A DNA stretch of 64,000 bases from Chrysemys picta bellii. Lineage: Eukaryota > Chordata > Testudines > Emydidae. Positions within the stretch are counted from its first letter, which is position 1, and every line of letters begins with the position of its first letter. The notes under the pieces are model-generated. The model was not told the origin of the DNA. It ran no database searches and saw only the letters and a program-made list of their open reading frames with translations. Of this stretch, positions 36,356-49,255 are shown piece after piece. Location of the stretch: the NCBI RefSeq assembly GCF_011386835.1, contig NC_088805.1, forward strand, positions 17,170,836 to 17,234,835. Direction: 5' to 3'. The translations under genes were made by a program, and so were the position numbers.

Positions 36356-39197
36356 AGCAGAGAACTAAGCATTCTCATCCACTCCTAGCTAGCGTCAGGG
36401 CTTCGTTTGCTACAGGGCAAGAGGGGGCTGTTGCCCCCCCTTCCCGACATTGGTTCCCCCCCCCCAGCTCTCCATAGTTCTGTATGCTCCCCTTTTTGCT
36501 GCTCCCCCAGACTATGGAGGGTAAAATAAAATCACATCCTGTCCTATATGCAGACACAACTCCCCACCCCGTGTCAGAATTTCTCTGAACTGATGCCCTT
36601 GGCTAGCATGGCTGTAGTCTGCAGATGGGTCTTATCCAGTGACCAGCGGATGAGCAGCGCTGGTCAGGGGCACTGCATTTGATTACAGGGTCGGCTGAGC
36701 AACTTGCCTGCTGAGAAGGTGAGGGGGGAATTAGTGCACGGAGGCCAGGGTCCTTGCTGTGGATTGGACGGAGGTGGGAGCGGCCCCTCCTTGGAGTCGG
36801 GTGGGATGTTCCAGGGCGTTTGGCTTCAGGACCGGCGTGTCGAGCTGCTCACTGCTCACCCGGTTTCGTGGCGTGCTGCTGCCACGTTCACCAGTTCCTT
36901 GAATCGAACTGCGGTTTTCTCTGGGAAGGTTGGATTCAGTGGAGAACAACCCACCTGCACTGGCTCAGAGCGAAACCGTGGAGCTTCTGGTGGGGACTCA
37001 TCATGCAGTTCTGTCTCCCTCTACCATCCCTCCCAGCTCACCCCAGACCACGCTCTGGGGCACACAGCATTGCTTCCTGTGTTGTTTTTCAGACAGTAGT
37101 TTGTTTTTAATGAGGGAGCTGTCCCCTGAGGGACTTCCCTGCCTGAGTGACTCAAAGGCCTTCAGCACTTACTTGAATTAGATTCCCCTCGCTCTGCTGC
37201 TGGAAACTTCCCAAGTGTCCCTGTCCCCTTTGGGTTAAGCTGCCTTTAACGATTTCCACTTGTTTAAACCTGGGCTATTGATCTATTTTTAAATATTTGT
37301 CGTTAAGCGAAATCTTTCTCAACCATCTAGCACTTCTATATTCGCTGTCGCTCACCCATGGGTAGCCCATGGTGCTGCAGAAGCTGAGCGCAAGAGGGAA
37401 GGGCAGATTGGCAGACAAAGGGAGGGAAGAATGAAGCCACAGGCCTTGTCCTCCTAGAACTCCTGGCCTTGAAGGAGTCAGGCCATGAAGAATAATTCCC
37501 CCCACTGGCAGTAGTCCCTGAGGGGAGTGTGAGGGCCCAGGAGTTCAGGCTTAGATGCTTGGAACAGTTACTTCTGGTCTCAGAAATGTAAGATTGTGCT
37601 GAAAGAGGAACAGGCAACCACAGGAAAAGGGCAGGTGGTGAAACTCAACTGCAGAGAGTTGAGCAATTCATTTCGGCGTATGAAACCCATTGTTGAGCAA
37701 GATGACTGGTTTCCCTTTAGAAGATGCAGCCAGTGAAACGGGGAGGTGAAGTCGCCCCCAGTTCTTTTGGCTAATACAGCTGATCCCCTCGCTAGCCTTC
37801 CTCTCTCCATGCAACATGTTTTCCACTTCTTCCAGTCTTCCTGCGGTTCTTGCTGTGATTTCAGAAGCAGCATGCCCCAGATTGCATGACTTGGGTGGCC
37901 CAACTGTACATGTGACCAAGCTGCCAGTTTTGTTCATTCACTCTGGGTAATGCGCCTGCATGGGCACCGTTTGCACACGCAGTGTCACGCCGTTGGGCAT
38001 GCAAAGACTGCAGGGCCCCAAGCTGCAGGTGCAAAAAAAGGTGGATGTGCATTCAGAGCCTTGTTTGTGAGCACTCTTCAAAAACGTAGCCCTTGAAGTG
38101 AGTGGAAGCTGGTGGTAGGAAAAGTGGTTCTTGAAGCTGTTGCTGATGGGATGTCCTGGCTCTGAAAGGGAAGATTTCTTTCTGCTTTGTGGCAGGCACT
38201 GGTCTCTCTTGTTTCCTCCTCTTAGCTCCAGATGACATGGGAGTGTCTTGAGCGCAGTGTGTAGCCTCGCTGTAGAGTCATCCCATCTGACACAGTGCGG
38301 GGCAGATCTCTCATTGATTCACTTCACAGTCCAGTGTGTTGGGAGCTCACCTTCTCCCCACCCAGTGATCCCAGCCATGGGGAAGGGTGGGGTGCGCTCT
38401 GCAGTGCACTGTTGGAAGAGAAATCCGGGAGTCCTGGTCTGTGTACATCATGCCTGCCACGTCTTTCTCCTGTGTAGGAGATGTCTCCTAGTGGGCCACA
38501 CCTTTGGGCAGAGCGACTTCACATGTTACCTGCCCAGCCGGGGGGGCTGTGTGTTCAGCCCCCGCTTGCTCAGAGAGAGTGGCTCTCCAGCGTCAATCGT
38601 TCTATAGCCGCTCCTGCGAGCCGGCGGGTCAGTGGGAACAGATGGCGTCATCTCTGAAGTGGTTTGTGGGAGTCGTTCGCTGTCTTGAAACCATTAATTA
38701 AGTTCCATGACGGGAGAGAAACATGCTGAGGTTCCCTGGGCTGACAGGGCACATTTGCTCCTGACTCTTATCGTCTTGCAATGGCAGAGTAACCCCTGCC
38801 TGCCTCTTCCTCTCCCGACTCTGAGATGCTTCCCATCTCCCTCGTCTCCCACAGCAATCCCTGCTGAGAGCATGGGGTACCCCTGCTTCCCCCAAGGGTT
38901 GATGGCCTCAGATTCTCTGCCTGTTACTTCCCCCGCCCCTGGCCTCAGCCCTTGGAGCGACAGACCTCCTCGCTGCTGGCTCCTGCACTGGGAGGAGTCG
39001 AGAACAGGATGTGGGGAGGTGGATTGTGCAGGCTGGGCGAGGAGCAGGGGGTCAGAACTTGCTCCACCCTGTGAGTCCCAAAGTAGCTCTGCCTACCAAA
39101 AGACCCTTCTCCTCCCTGGCCCATGCTGGGCCCTAGTGGCCGCTCCTCCCCTTGGCCACATCCTTGTGGGGAAGCAGTTCCCTTACAGCACTGGTGC

Positions 39198-39402
39198 CAG
39201 GGCCGGCTCCAGGCACCAGCCCAGCAAGCAGGTGCGTCTCTTCAGCAGTAATTCGGTGGCGGGTCCCTCAGTCCGTGTCGGAGGGAAGGACCTACCGCCG
39301 AAGCATGAAGCGGCAGCGTTAGAGTTCGCGATCGCGATCGTTGTTTTTTATTTATTTATTTATTTTTTGCTTGGGGCGGCAAAAACTATGGAGCCGGCCC
39401 TG
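39198..39402. mobile_element. hAT-type MITE, second copy of the CAGGGCCGGCTC family
   Basis: Ends are cagggccggctccaggcacc and gagccggccctg. The interior has taattcggtggcgggtccct, gcgatcgcgatcg and a T-rich run, then cttggggcggcaaaaac, shared with the 8859-9278 element. Flanks ctggtgc and atggtgc may be a worn target duplication. Confidence 0.82.
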
Positions 39403-39409
39403 ATGGTGC

Positions 39410-39800
39410 ACAAACTTTTCCAGTAATGGAATCTGTCTGCACCCCCGCCCCTCCATTACTACACAGTCATGGCTTCCTCCACAGTGGAGCTTGGACTGAA
39501 GGCGGAGTTGGGGGCAGTACTGGGGATGGGGGAGGAGCTGGGGCTAGCAGCAGAGCTGGGCTGGGGGCATAGAGGGAATGGGGGCGGAGCTGGGGTTTGC
39601 GGTGGAGCAGGCTTGGAGGCGGAGCAGGACTGGGGGCTGAATGGGGTTGGGGGCAGAGCTGGTCTGGGGATGGAGCAGGGCTGGAAACGTGGTATTCCCT
39701 CCCCATCCCTTGTGGGGGCTGGCCCATGCCTGCCTGTATGGCTCCCCTACTTGAAACATTCCTCTGTGCCCCCCACAGTTTGGGGAACCCCTGCCTTAGA
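39410..39800. repeat. G-rich degenerate minisatellite within a probable MITE
   Basis: Between 39480 and 39690, units such as ggcggagctgggg and ggagcagggctgg recur irregularly. The right border, cagtttggggaacccctgcc, looks like the end of a hAT-type MITE. The left border is uncertain because the 39198 element adjoins it. Confidence 0.5.
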
Positions 39801-41384
39801 GGTTAAACCATGACAATGCTGTGGATTGACTAGTCTGGGGATTCCATGGCTTGAATGGAGCCCCAGAATAATAATTCCTCCTCCTCCTTCGTGAAGAGTT
39901 GAGTTGGGGGCCTGAGTTGTTTGTTTGCTCGAGACCTGAGCCCCCAAATATCTGGGGTTGGTGCGCCTTCTTTCCCATTCTCTTCTCCCCAGCCTTCCTG
40001 TTCTTCTCCCAGCCCTGATGTCTGCCCTTGCAGCTCCTGAGAGAGAGACAACTCCATTCTCCTAGACTGGAGCGGGACTGGTAGATGCTCCTGGCCATGG
40101 TTTCTAGCCAATGTCTTCGGCCCAATTCTCCACCCAGGGAGCAACTACAGAATATGACCTTTATCTCTCTTAGTCTTTTTCTACTAAAATTTCCTGCCAT
40201 TCCTACTGCCGGCTCAGCTCCATTGGTGGAGGAACAGTGGGAGCCGTAGTGTAGATAGGGCACAGATGGCCACCCAAGCCCTTAACTATATTAGTCATCT
40301 CTGTTGGTCTCAGCAGTGGTGGGGAATGTTAGGGAGGAAAGCAGAGTGTGACAGCAATGGAGTGTGAAGAAGGGGGGCAGGCAGTGGGGCTAGTGATGAA
40401 GAATGGTAGGTGTTCTTCGTATGCCCTCGGAGCCGGAGAGGCTACTAAAGATCTGGGTCTTGGGCCTGCTGGCTGATCAGACTGACGGGCAGAGTCAGGC
40501 GAGGTGTATGCAGTGTACGTTCCCAGTAGCTGACATGCGAAGGGAAGCGATGTACGTATGGAAGGCACAATACGTCTAACAGCTGTGGTGGTTAGTGTCC
40601 ACGTAAAGAAAGAACGTACTGGGTGTGTGAGGCACAAACCAGAGGGCGATCTTTGCAGCCATGATGTCGAGTGCAGGGCAGTTTGCCAGGGGGTGAGTGA
40701 ATTCAGAAGGGAGCAAGGGTTGGTAAACTGGTGGTGGTTGGAGGGGCTAAGCGCCTGGCTTGTCCAGCAGGCTGTGGGCTGGGAGATTGTCACACATCAA
40801 GTTAGGAGGAGGGAGGTGGTAATCTGAGCTGGCTTGACCTTGAGTGGCTTAGCAGTGTCCTCTACAAATCAGTCTCAGGCTGACAAGGCGACCTCTTGCT
40901 CCATGCCGCGGAGCGCTCTGGCAGTTGAATTTGCTGAATCTCCCATAGACTGGCCCATGAAGTGTGCCCAGTCTGTTCCACAGCTGCCTATCGCCTTAGT
41001 GCTGTGCTAAGTGGTGACGTTAGGCAGTACCGGTTATGTTACTTGGGGAGCTGGAGAGCCAGTGAAAACCACAGGGTCGGTCGGTCTGTCCATTAAAAAA
41101 TTCCCATGGTCATCGTGACAACCGAGTCCTGTCCCTTCTGTACCACAGGAGAGGCTGTGGGTTGGTGATCGCCTGATGCTATCGTTGCTCATGAATGCCC
41201 GCCCGCTCCTTGGGAAACGTGCTGCCTGGCACGGTTGTATTAAGCTGTAGCAATAACACAACAGCCTTTCCTACCAGAATTATTATTGCTGCTGGGTGAC
41301 TGGGGCCAGACTAAATAAGAATGTTTGGCTGCTGGCAATCTGAATTGGCTGCCACTGATTGCCTTGGAGAGAGGTGTGGTCTGA

Positions 41385-41525
41385 GCACAGGACTTGGAGC
41401 CAGGAACCTCCATATTCTTACTCACTCTGTGACCTTGAGCAAGTTACCCCCTTACGTCCTACTCTGCCTCGGTTTCCCCCTTTACAAAATGGCAATGAGA
41501 CTCCTGAACTCGCCCATGAGGATGA
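41385..41525 (+). mobile_element. MIR-like SINE remnant, sense
   Basis: It shows gacttggagccaggaacctc, ctctgtgaccttgagcaagt and ctcggtttccccctttacaa aatggcaatga, in MIR order. Confidence 0.75.
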
Positions 41526-44500
41526 ATTGGTAATTTTAGTAGATGGCTTTGACGATGAGGAGCAGTAGGTAAGTGCTGAGTCTCATCGTTGGTCCCACTC
41601 AAGCTTGGAAGGGTTTGATTTTTTTTAAATTAACCTGGATAGATAATATTGTTTAACATTTAAAAAGCCAACAGCCCTGGCAGGGTGTTGAGAAGTGGAG
41701 TTTCCTGCAGTTGAGATGCAGAATGATCATTCTCGGTAATTGTATGTCTGGGACAGGAGGCACCAGCTAATCAAGATTGCAGCATCTCTGGTTGTCCTGT
41801 TCAGTTCCCCGTTTCATTTTGATGAGTACAACGGAATCCTTCCTAGGCACAGTCAGTCAGTCTCCGCACATGCAGAGAGACTGAGGTAGGTATGTCTGGC
41901 ATATACACCAAGAAACAGGAAGCCTAATGTTCTGGATCTTGGCTGCTCTCCAGCCTGTGTGTGTCAGGTTGTGACTGCCTTGCCACCGTATGAAATCAGT
42001 GGGATATAAATGTGCAATGGTCTTTGGTCTTTAAAGGGCATGACTAGCTCAGGGTTAGTGCTGTTTGCTGGCCTAGAGGGGAAGGTGCTGGGTATGTCTC
42101 TCTCATTTGTGTCTGCCACGCTATGGATTAGCCGGGCCAGACTAAAAGTCGCCTAGTGGCAATGCCACGACCTAGCCACGTTTGTGTCTCCGGGCGTCAC
42201 CCCTGGGAGATGCTATTGCATCCTCGCAGCGTGAAGCTGCAGGGTTGTCACGTTGCAGTCCCGAGTTGTGATGCCGCACAAGACCTGATGCGAAGTCGGC
42301 TCTTGCGAGATGCGGGCTGGGCCCAGGAAAATCCAGCCAGCGCTGTGAATTTTGGAATGGGCAGCAGCTCCCGCACCAGCCCGTCAATAGCTGCAGTGTC
42401 TGAACCCTTCTAATTTGTGTGTTGCCAGCTGCACAGCTGTGCAGTAGCTGTTGTCAGATCCAGCACCCAGGAGGGTGGCCAGCAACTCTGGCACTGAACA
42501 TTGGGGAGGAAGCTGGCACCAGCATCCCCCTGACTTCAAAAGACCTCTCAGTCCAGCTTTCTGCAGGGAGCCAGTGATGTTTCTGTAGCAAGGAAGCAGA
42601 GAGAAGATACAGCCGTGACCCAGTGGGTCACGCGGAGCTGCTAAAAGTCTCTCTGCATGAAAGCTTCCAGTAAGATAGGATCTGCAGTCCGCCTGGGGCT
42701 CTGGGAAGCAGGACACCACCAGCCCTCTCCTGGCCAGGGATGACGGTGTCTGTACTGGAGAACCCAGTACATGAGAGCGAGGGGCAGTGTGCTGGAGGTG
42801 TGGGAGCGCCCGTCTTTTAAAGACTCAGTCTCACGAACACCTAGAGGCCTAAGCTTGTGCAGATGAATCAGTGGGCTGGGGTGTGTGGAATGGGGGAGCA
42901 GTAATTCCCCAGCATGCTCTTTCTTCCACTGAGCCCCAGGGAGCCCCACTGGCCCTAGGCCAGGGTCAGGGGAGGCATGTCTGGGGTCCTCTGCAGTGTG
43001 CTTCCCTCCAGACCCTGCGGGTGTCCTTGCAGGGGTTAAAGCTGCTTACATCAGCATTTGCTCCTGCACGGTCCCCTCCCAAGGGAGCTGCTGTGCACTA
43101 GCATGAAGCCCCTGCATCCGGAGGCCTGGGATCAGAGCTCTCCGCGGATACCTATGCTGTGTGGATTTCAAGGCTCCCATCTCTAGACCCCCAAACCCCT
43201 TCCCTCCTCTGAGAGGAGCATTAAGAGGAAACTGTACAGTGATCCTCAGAGTTTCCTGCCCCCTTCTCATAGGTTTTCTACGGAAGTGTGATGTGGCCCC
43301 ACTCTGATGATGGGGAGACCTATCGCACTATTGCTGATAACTTAATAGGTTCTGTTTTTGTAGGCCCTACATAAACAGACTCTTGCTTCAGCAGTTACCT
43401 AAGAAGTGTGTACCTACCGTAGCTGTGGTGCTGCTACACCCACACAGGTTTGGGCCTGGTGAGCCATTAGCCCCCTCGCTGCTGCTAAACCCGAATACAG
43501 TCCTGTTCCTGGCAGCACCGCTCAGAAGAGAGGGAGGGGGAATGGGCGTGTGCCAGACTGAAAAGGACAAACACGTCTGCTGCAGGAACCCCAAACTGCT
43601 GAAATGCTCTGAAAATTCTCTCTGCTCAGCCGGCCGCCTCTGGTCACCTTGAACCAAGAGCAGAGAGATGGAGAGAGATGAACGCTCCTGCTGACGGATG
43701 CCGTCAGATTTCCTGGTGCTACCGGCAGATTGCCAGGCCTAGAAACCATCAAGAGGAAACCTTACATGGAAAGGGAATCTAATTACCCTTCTGGTGAGGG
43801 CGGCATTGGTCCTCTTCTAGAGCCAGTCCTGGGAGGTTTCATGTGCTGGGCCACCTGGACTCCTGCTGCAGACTGGTAGATTTGGGGTAAAAGGACGTTG
43901 AAGGTCACCGTACAAGTCAGGGGATGTGCCCTGTTGGGAAAGGTAGCAAGAGTCTCACACCTGGAGGGTGAGAAGAACAGATGCCCCCTACCCCAAGGGT
44001 AGATTACCTGGCTCAGACAGGAGGCAGTGGGCTACTCACATGAGTAAGGGCTATCTGTGTGCAAGGGGGGGCCTGGCCCGGAGTGGAAGGGGAGCTGCCA
44101 TGGGGAGGGGAACAACTAGCTATTGCTAAGGGGGATTGCCTTGTAAAATGTCAGTGGTGAGAGGTACCCCTGCGGGAACACCTCTGCGCTGTCCCACCTG
44201 GGCTTGGCACAGGCCCACCCTGCCAACTCCCCAGGGTAATTTGGCTCCCGCCTTCAGTGCAGTGTCGGTTTTCTGAGCTAATGGTATTTAAATACTGTGG
44301 GGCAAGCCAAGAGAGGACTTGTTTTCCTCTTTTGTGGACATCAAATACTCCCTAAGTTCTGCTAATTATAGCTCTGGGCACCAGACGGAGGCTTGGAAGG
44401 GTCCCAGCGCGGTCGGCATTGATTCTTCCAGAGTTGTTTTCTGGAGTCTGGCGGCAGCGCAGCCTGGATGGAAAATGCCTCCTTGCAGAGACGGAAGCAG

Positions 44501-44754
44501 CCTAGCGGTGGGAAGCGTGGAAATAAACAGGGGGCTCCTGGGGTTAGGCTAGTGCTTCTCTCAATAGGCAGAATCACTTTTCCCCGCCTGCTCTTCGTTG
44601 GGCCTGGGCCGCTTTCCGTGATCACGGGTTTGTGCGCCGTTTGCAAGCGTATCTTCCTGCGGCTTGACTCCAGAGACTTCCACTGAGTTACCCTGGCACG
44701 AGGCCGTTTTGACAGTGATGCCGTCTCCCGCATGGAACAAGCCCTCTTTAGTTC

Positions 44755-44855
44755 ACGGGCCCAATCTTGGCATCTTTGACTCCTGTGAGCAGCCTTGCCC
44801 ACTTCAATGGGGCTATTCCCTGAGTAGGGACTGCAGGATTGGGCCCTTTGCCTAT
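44755..44855. repeat. Short palindromic repeat (GGGCCCAATC type)
   Basis: The sequence cgggcccaatcttggcatct pairs at its end with gactgcaggattgggccc. The centre has cttgcccacttcaatggggc. Confidence 0.68.
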
Positions 44856-45539
44856 AACATGGATCCTTTCCCAGTACTGCGGAGTGCCTTTGGCTTATCC
44901 TGTACCAGTAGTGTGCTGCCTTGATGCCGACTGCCGGTGCTGTTGTTGTTTGGAGAAATCCCCTGGGTTTGGATGGAAAACTTGACATTTAGGAGGAGCC
45001 GGGCTTGTTTCCTTTTTTAATAAAGCAAAATCCTCTCAGTTTTCCACCATCTCTTTCCAAACAGCCCTCGGCCCAGTGTCGTTCAGTGCAGTGGAAAGGT
45101 ACGTCCCTAATTTTCTCCCGAGTTTCCCTATTTATAGCTCTCCAAAGTTGGCAGGTACGTGCTCTGCCCCTCTCCATTTTCCAGCTGTGGCTTTGAGATT
45201 GGGGAAAGGAATCCTGCCTGTGGAGCAGATAGGAACATGCTCAGGGAAAGGCAAGTAGTGCGGGCGGAGGTCTGGCAATGCGTACTGCAGTGGTTGCTAA
45301 CCGTTCCCACTCTGTCTCCTCTCCATGCATCAGCCTCTCTGCTCTCCAGAGGGTGGGGATCTGCACTATTCAATCACATCTGGAACCTCTCTCTTCGCTA
45401 TGAGCCCAGCACTCGAGCCTGTCACTCATGCAAGGAGTCTTATTGATCTCAGTGGGAGTGCTAACATCAGTGACGGCTCTGGGATCCAGCTCTTCAGCTG
45501 TGTCGGCAGGTTCTGCTGCTAGTCCAGCTAGAGAAAAGC

Positions 45540-45640
45540 CAGCTTTGAGTGACTGGCTCTGAGGGATCAAGTGACTTGCCCACGGTCACTCAGGGAATCT
45601 CCTGAGTCCCAGTCCAGTGCCTTCTCCACAAGACAATCAG
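45540..45640 (-). mobile_element. MIR-like SINE remnant, antisense
   Basis: It has gatcaagtgacttgcccacg, gtcactcagggaatctcctg and cagtgccttctccacaagac. Confidence 0.62.
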
Positions 45641-45937
45641 TTCTCTCTACTTATTGCCCTTTGTAACTTACTCTAGCCCTGAGCCTTTCCTGCTGTCTGA
45701 GTGCCTCTGCGTGTCGGGAACAGCTCTGAGCCGACCAGCCTGTGCCGACCAGCTGGCAAGCTGTGAATGAGACACCGGGGTAGTATCTAACCTGCAGAGA
45801 GGTGCCCTATGACCAGCATGCAAAACCATTGTAAAGCATGGAAATAGGAAAGAGATTTTATTTAATTCAATGCACCGTGAAGATGTGCTTTGTGTTTTGT
45901 GAATGACTTTGACAGACTTTACATGGTAAAATAAGGC

Positions 45938-45982
45938 TGGCTCCTGCTCCCATGGAAGTCAGTGGAGCAGGATCAAACCCAT
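45938..45982. repeat. Short palindromic repeat fragment
   Basis: It reads ctggctcctgctcccatgga, then gtcagtggagcaggatc. It is the core of the same palindrome family, reduced. Confidence 0.45.
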
Positions 45983-45984
45983 GC

Positions 45985-46205
45985 CATCATCCTTCGCTTA
46001 TTATCAGCGCGTATATCGCTCTTTGTATCGGGAAGTCTCCAAGTGCTTTGCAAAGGAGCTCAGTATCATTAGCCCTGTATTGCAGATGGGGAAGCAGAGA
46101 GGAGAATGGACTTGTCCAAGGTCACCCAGCAGGCTCCTGGCTGAGCCAGGAATAGAACCCAGGTCTGCTGAGACCCAGCCTAGTGCTCTGTGCATTAGGC
46201 CTCCC
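45985..46205 (-). mobile_element. MIR-like SINE remnant, antisense
   Basis: It contains ctccaagtgctttgcaaagg, ttgcagatggggaagcagag, ccaaggtcacccagcaggct and aatagaacccaggtctgctg, a nearly full antisense MIR with a CORE-like section. Confidence 0.75.
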
Positions 46206-46229
46206 CATCACTCCTGTACATAAAGAATA

Positions 46230-46450
46230 GTGTTTTACCTTTTCAAAGCACTTTACAGATAGTAATTATTGAGTGCTCCCAACACCCATGTATGCTGGGT
46301 AAGATAGCACCAGCCCCATTGCACAGATGGGGAAACTGAGGCAGAGCAATAAATTTGCGCACAGCCAAACAAACGTCAGTGTCAGAGATGCAATTAGGAC
46401 TTTTGACCTCCTGATTCTCTACCCCCATGCACGTTCCTTCAGACCATCCT
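46230..46450 (-). mobile_element. MIR-like SINE remnant, antisense
   Basis: It shows ttttcaaagcactttacaga, ccccattgcacagatgggga and aactgaggcagagcaat. It is tandem to the previous copy. Confidence 0.72.
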
Positions 46451-46740
46451 GAAGCAGAGACAAAAAGCCCTTGAATAATGATGTAAAGCATCAGCAGTAA
46501 TATTTAACGCAAACCTCCCCTCTGGGGATGTTTCCTTTTTCTCATGAAGAAGTGTCAGGTCACTATTCTATATATAAAATAAGGGCATGAAAAGGTGGAT
46601 TTGACTCTGGTCTCTCCTGAATGAGCATAAAGTCTTTATGTGGCACAGGCCATAATGGTTGGGCCTGGATTTTTCACACGAACTGAGCCAAGTTTGGAAA
46701 GACCCGTCCTTGGTGAAGATTTTGAATACGGTAGAAATCA

Positions 46741-46820
46741 CAGGGCCCAGTCCTGCAGTCCTTACTGAGCTAAAACTCCCCTTGAGGTCGAAGGAATGAG
46801 CAGGGCAAGATTTGGCCCAG
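46741..46820. repeat. Short palindromic repeat (GGGCCCAGTCCTGC type)
   Basis: The sequence agggcccagtcctgcagtcc is answered by gagcagggcaagatttggccc about 60 bases on. Confidence 0.55.
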
Positions 46821-47005
46821 TATCTGTGGATTGCTCTTTCCTCTGCAGTCACATGGAGAGTCAACAATGAAAAATGGTCTATAGCCCTTCACAGCACCCG
46901 GGAGTTAATCTCTGTGATCAAGGTAGCAACTGGAGTTGCCCATTCCATAGTTTAGTGTCTCCCTCTTGTGGAGGAATATAAAACTGCATCAAAGATGATC
47001 AAGTA

Positions 47006-47549
47006 GGCTTGGCAGAATTCAATTTTTTTTTTTTTTTTATAATGTCGATGGGTAATATTGATCACTTACTTTTCACAGTTGCAGAAAATTATGGGAGGGT
47101 CAGACAATAGTTATTTGATAGTAGACACTGAGATTCAAAACACAAATAGTTACCGTCACATGTCAAAATATAAATAAATAAATAAATATATGGAGATATT
47201 CCTATCTCATAGAACTGGAAAGGACCCTGAAAGGTCATTGAGTCCAGTCCCCTGCCTTCACTAGCAGGACCAAGTAGTGATTTTGCCCCAGATCCCTAAG
47301 TGGCCCCTTCAAGGATTGAACTCAAAACCCTGGGTTTAGCAAGCCAATGCTCAAACAACTGAACTGTCCCTCCCCTTATATACAAAGTAAATATCCTTCA
47401 AGTAAACTCTGGTAAGTTTACAGGCAACATTTTTCTTACTTTCCCTATCAGTAAGTTTTGATGATTATTGATGGAAATATATTTTTAATGGATTTGTGTG
47501 TGTACTGTGATATCGACATTTACCAATAAAAATTCAATCCTCCCAAGCC
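47006..47549. mobile_element. MITE (GGCTTGGCAGAATTCAATTT type) hosting a Cry SINE
   Basis: The left end ggcttggcagaattcaattt, with taatgtcgatgggtaat further in, is answered by gacatttaccaataaaaatt and caatcctcccaagcc. The arms are imperfect inverted repeats of about 50 bases. The interior is AT-rich, with short (AAAT)n at about 47170-47190. The Cry SINE at 47195-47378 was inserted later. Confidence 0.72.
47195..47378 (-). mobile_element. Cry-type tRNA-derived SINE (turtle)
   Basis: On the minus strand it starts ggggagggacagttcagttg (tRNA-like A box region), continues with a B-box-like gggttttgagttcaatcctt, then ttagggatctggggcaaaat, and ends with ggtcctttccagttctatga gataggaata. I recognise this order as the cryptodiran Cry SINE family derived from tRNA-Lys. 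The copy is full length, with few apparent changes. Confidence 0.85.
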
Positions 47550-48104
47550 AATCTGACAGTCAAAGCTTGGCTGTTACTGCGCTGCATCAAGCGCTGGTTG
47601 GAAAAAGGCACGTTTGGCATGAAAATGTTCACGAGAAATGTGTCTGTTTTTGTTTTGTGTTTTGCTGAAAAATGTCACAATCTGATCTGTTCCGACCAGC
47701 TCTGCTTCCATCCACTTCGGCATAAGTACAAACTATGCCATAGTTACGAATACACTGGCCGTGTGTTCTCCTCTGATTTGCATGTGGGTAATGGTGCACA
47801 GCCCAGCAAGCAAGCAAGAGCTGGTGGTGCTGGGAATTGTGAATTTACATCTTATTCAGATTCTTGGGTTGATTTCTCCCCTCTGGGGCCACGCAGCTGC
47901 ACAGTTCCTGACTAGGTTTGTATTATGATCATTCTCAGCCGTCCCAATTGTGCTCAGGGCTGTCCCTCTAGTGAGAGAGAGTCTGCCCCAAAGAGAGTGC
48001 AGGTATAAGACAGACAAGGGTGAGAGAGAGGCTATATTAGCATCCAGTTTCACAGAGAAAACTGAGGCATACAGGGGACTCTATGGCTGAGCTCCTGAAC
48101 CTAC

Positions 48105-48365
48105 AGCTATGTCTGCACTGTAGGCAGACGTGTGACTGCAGCACGTGTAGACAGACCCCAGCTAACTTTGGAAGCGCTAGATCGAATAACAGTAGCTGTG
48201 GCAGGACGGGCTGCTGCTCCAGTTACATACCCAGAGTGCTGGGTGGGCTTGGACTGCTGCCGCTTCACTGCTGCTGCTGTTCAAGCTTGCTAGATTAGAG
48301 CTCCCTCGGGTACGTTTACATGTGCTGCAGCTACACTGTTCAGCGCAGTGTAGACATGCCCGCAG
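48105..48365. mobile_element. MITE related to the TGTAGAC family
   Basis: Left: agctatgtctgcactgtagg cagac. Right: cactgttcagcgcagtgtag acatgcccgc. The interior has cagcacgtgtagacagaccc and gctcgctag-like motifs seen in turtle MITEs. Ends are imperfectly inverted. Confidence 0.62.
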
Positions 48366-48689
48366 TCCAGGGCTTTAGCCTCACAACATCCCTCCTCTTT
48401 GCCTGTTGCTCACCCCAGGGCACGTTTTCAGCGCAGCAGGCTGAGCGTTGGCCTTCTGCTTCCCACAGTCTCCACTGAGGCTTGTACAGCACTGTCCCGA
48501 CTTTGCAGTACTCAGGAGGTTTACAGGTGTGCAGAACTCAGCCCCTCCAAACAAGTCTAGAGTAGAGCGTCCAGCAGCCCTGAGCGAGAGGAAGGGCGGG
48601 AGGGGTGCTTGGATGAAGGGATCCAGGAGGGAGAAAGGGTAAAAGAACCCAGGCATGCTGGTTACTAACTGGTTGCCTGATGGGAAGGT

Positions 48690-49255
48690 GCCGATGAAAA
48701 TCTGCAAAGATGGGGCTTCCTCAGTCTCTGCTGGCAGCTTGTTCCATTGCCCAAATTCTTCTAGTGAGAAACGTTTTATTCTGCTCAACTTCGAGCTTGT
48801 TACTTTATTCTGCCCTTATTGACGCTGAATAACTAGACCTGCTCTTCCTGGTAACTTCCCTTTGCTTCTTTGTGGACAGTGATAATCTCTTCCTTTTGCT
48901 GTAGGCTCACCAGTCCCACTTCCCTTATATTTGCCTTCTGAACCTGTCATCCTTTGGGTTGGTCCCTTCTGGTCTCTCTCCGGTTTGTGTACGCCCTTCT
49001 CAGAGCGTGGTGCCCAAAACCGGATGCAGTCAGTGCCCTGGTTGAGGCGAAACTTGTGCCAACCAGAGCAAAACAACCTCCCCGCTTGGCTTCCATGTGA
49101 TACACGAGGTTGAGTTGCCTTTGCCAAGGATTTCATCGTGATTACGCCCCGAGTAGCCTAGACAGGGCGCAGTATTTACCTTCTTTACCTGAGGGGTGAA
49201 CAAGGCTGCCACTTTCAGAGCTGCTCCTTATTTCTGGTCCCCAGAAATGCACTAG
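48690..49255 (-). mobile_element. Probable old CR1 LINE fragment, antisense
   Basis: The plus strand includes cagcttgttccattgcccaa, gtgagaaacgttttattctg and ggtgcccaaaaccggatgca, which match the reverse complement of CR1 3' regions as seen in the better-preserved copy at 58283-60380 (caccaaaactggacgcaata). Decay is strong. Confidence 0.6.

Noticed and set aside
38707..39426. 239-codon open frame
   Set aside because: It has no recognisable family, no splice context, and runs into a hAT-type MITE at 39198.
44362..44988. 208-codon minus-strand open frame
   Set aside because: It overlaps a short palindromic repeat and has no recognisable domain or splice structure; probably chance in GC-rich intron.
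47195..47378. Possible functional tRNA-Lys gene on the minus strand
   Set aside because: It continues directly into the Cry SINE body and tail, so it is a retroposed SINE copy.
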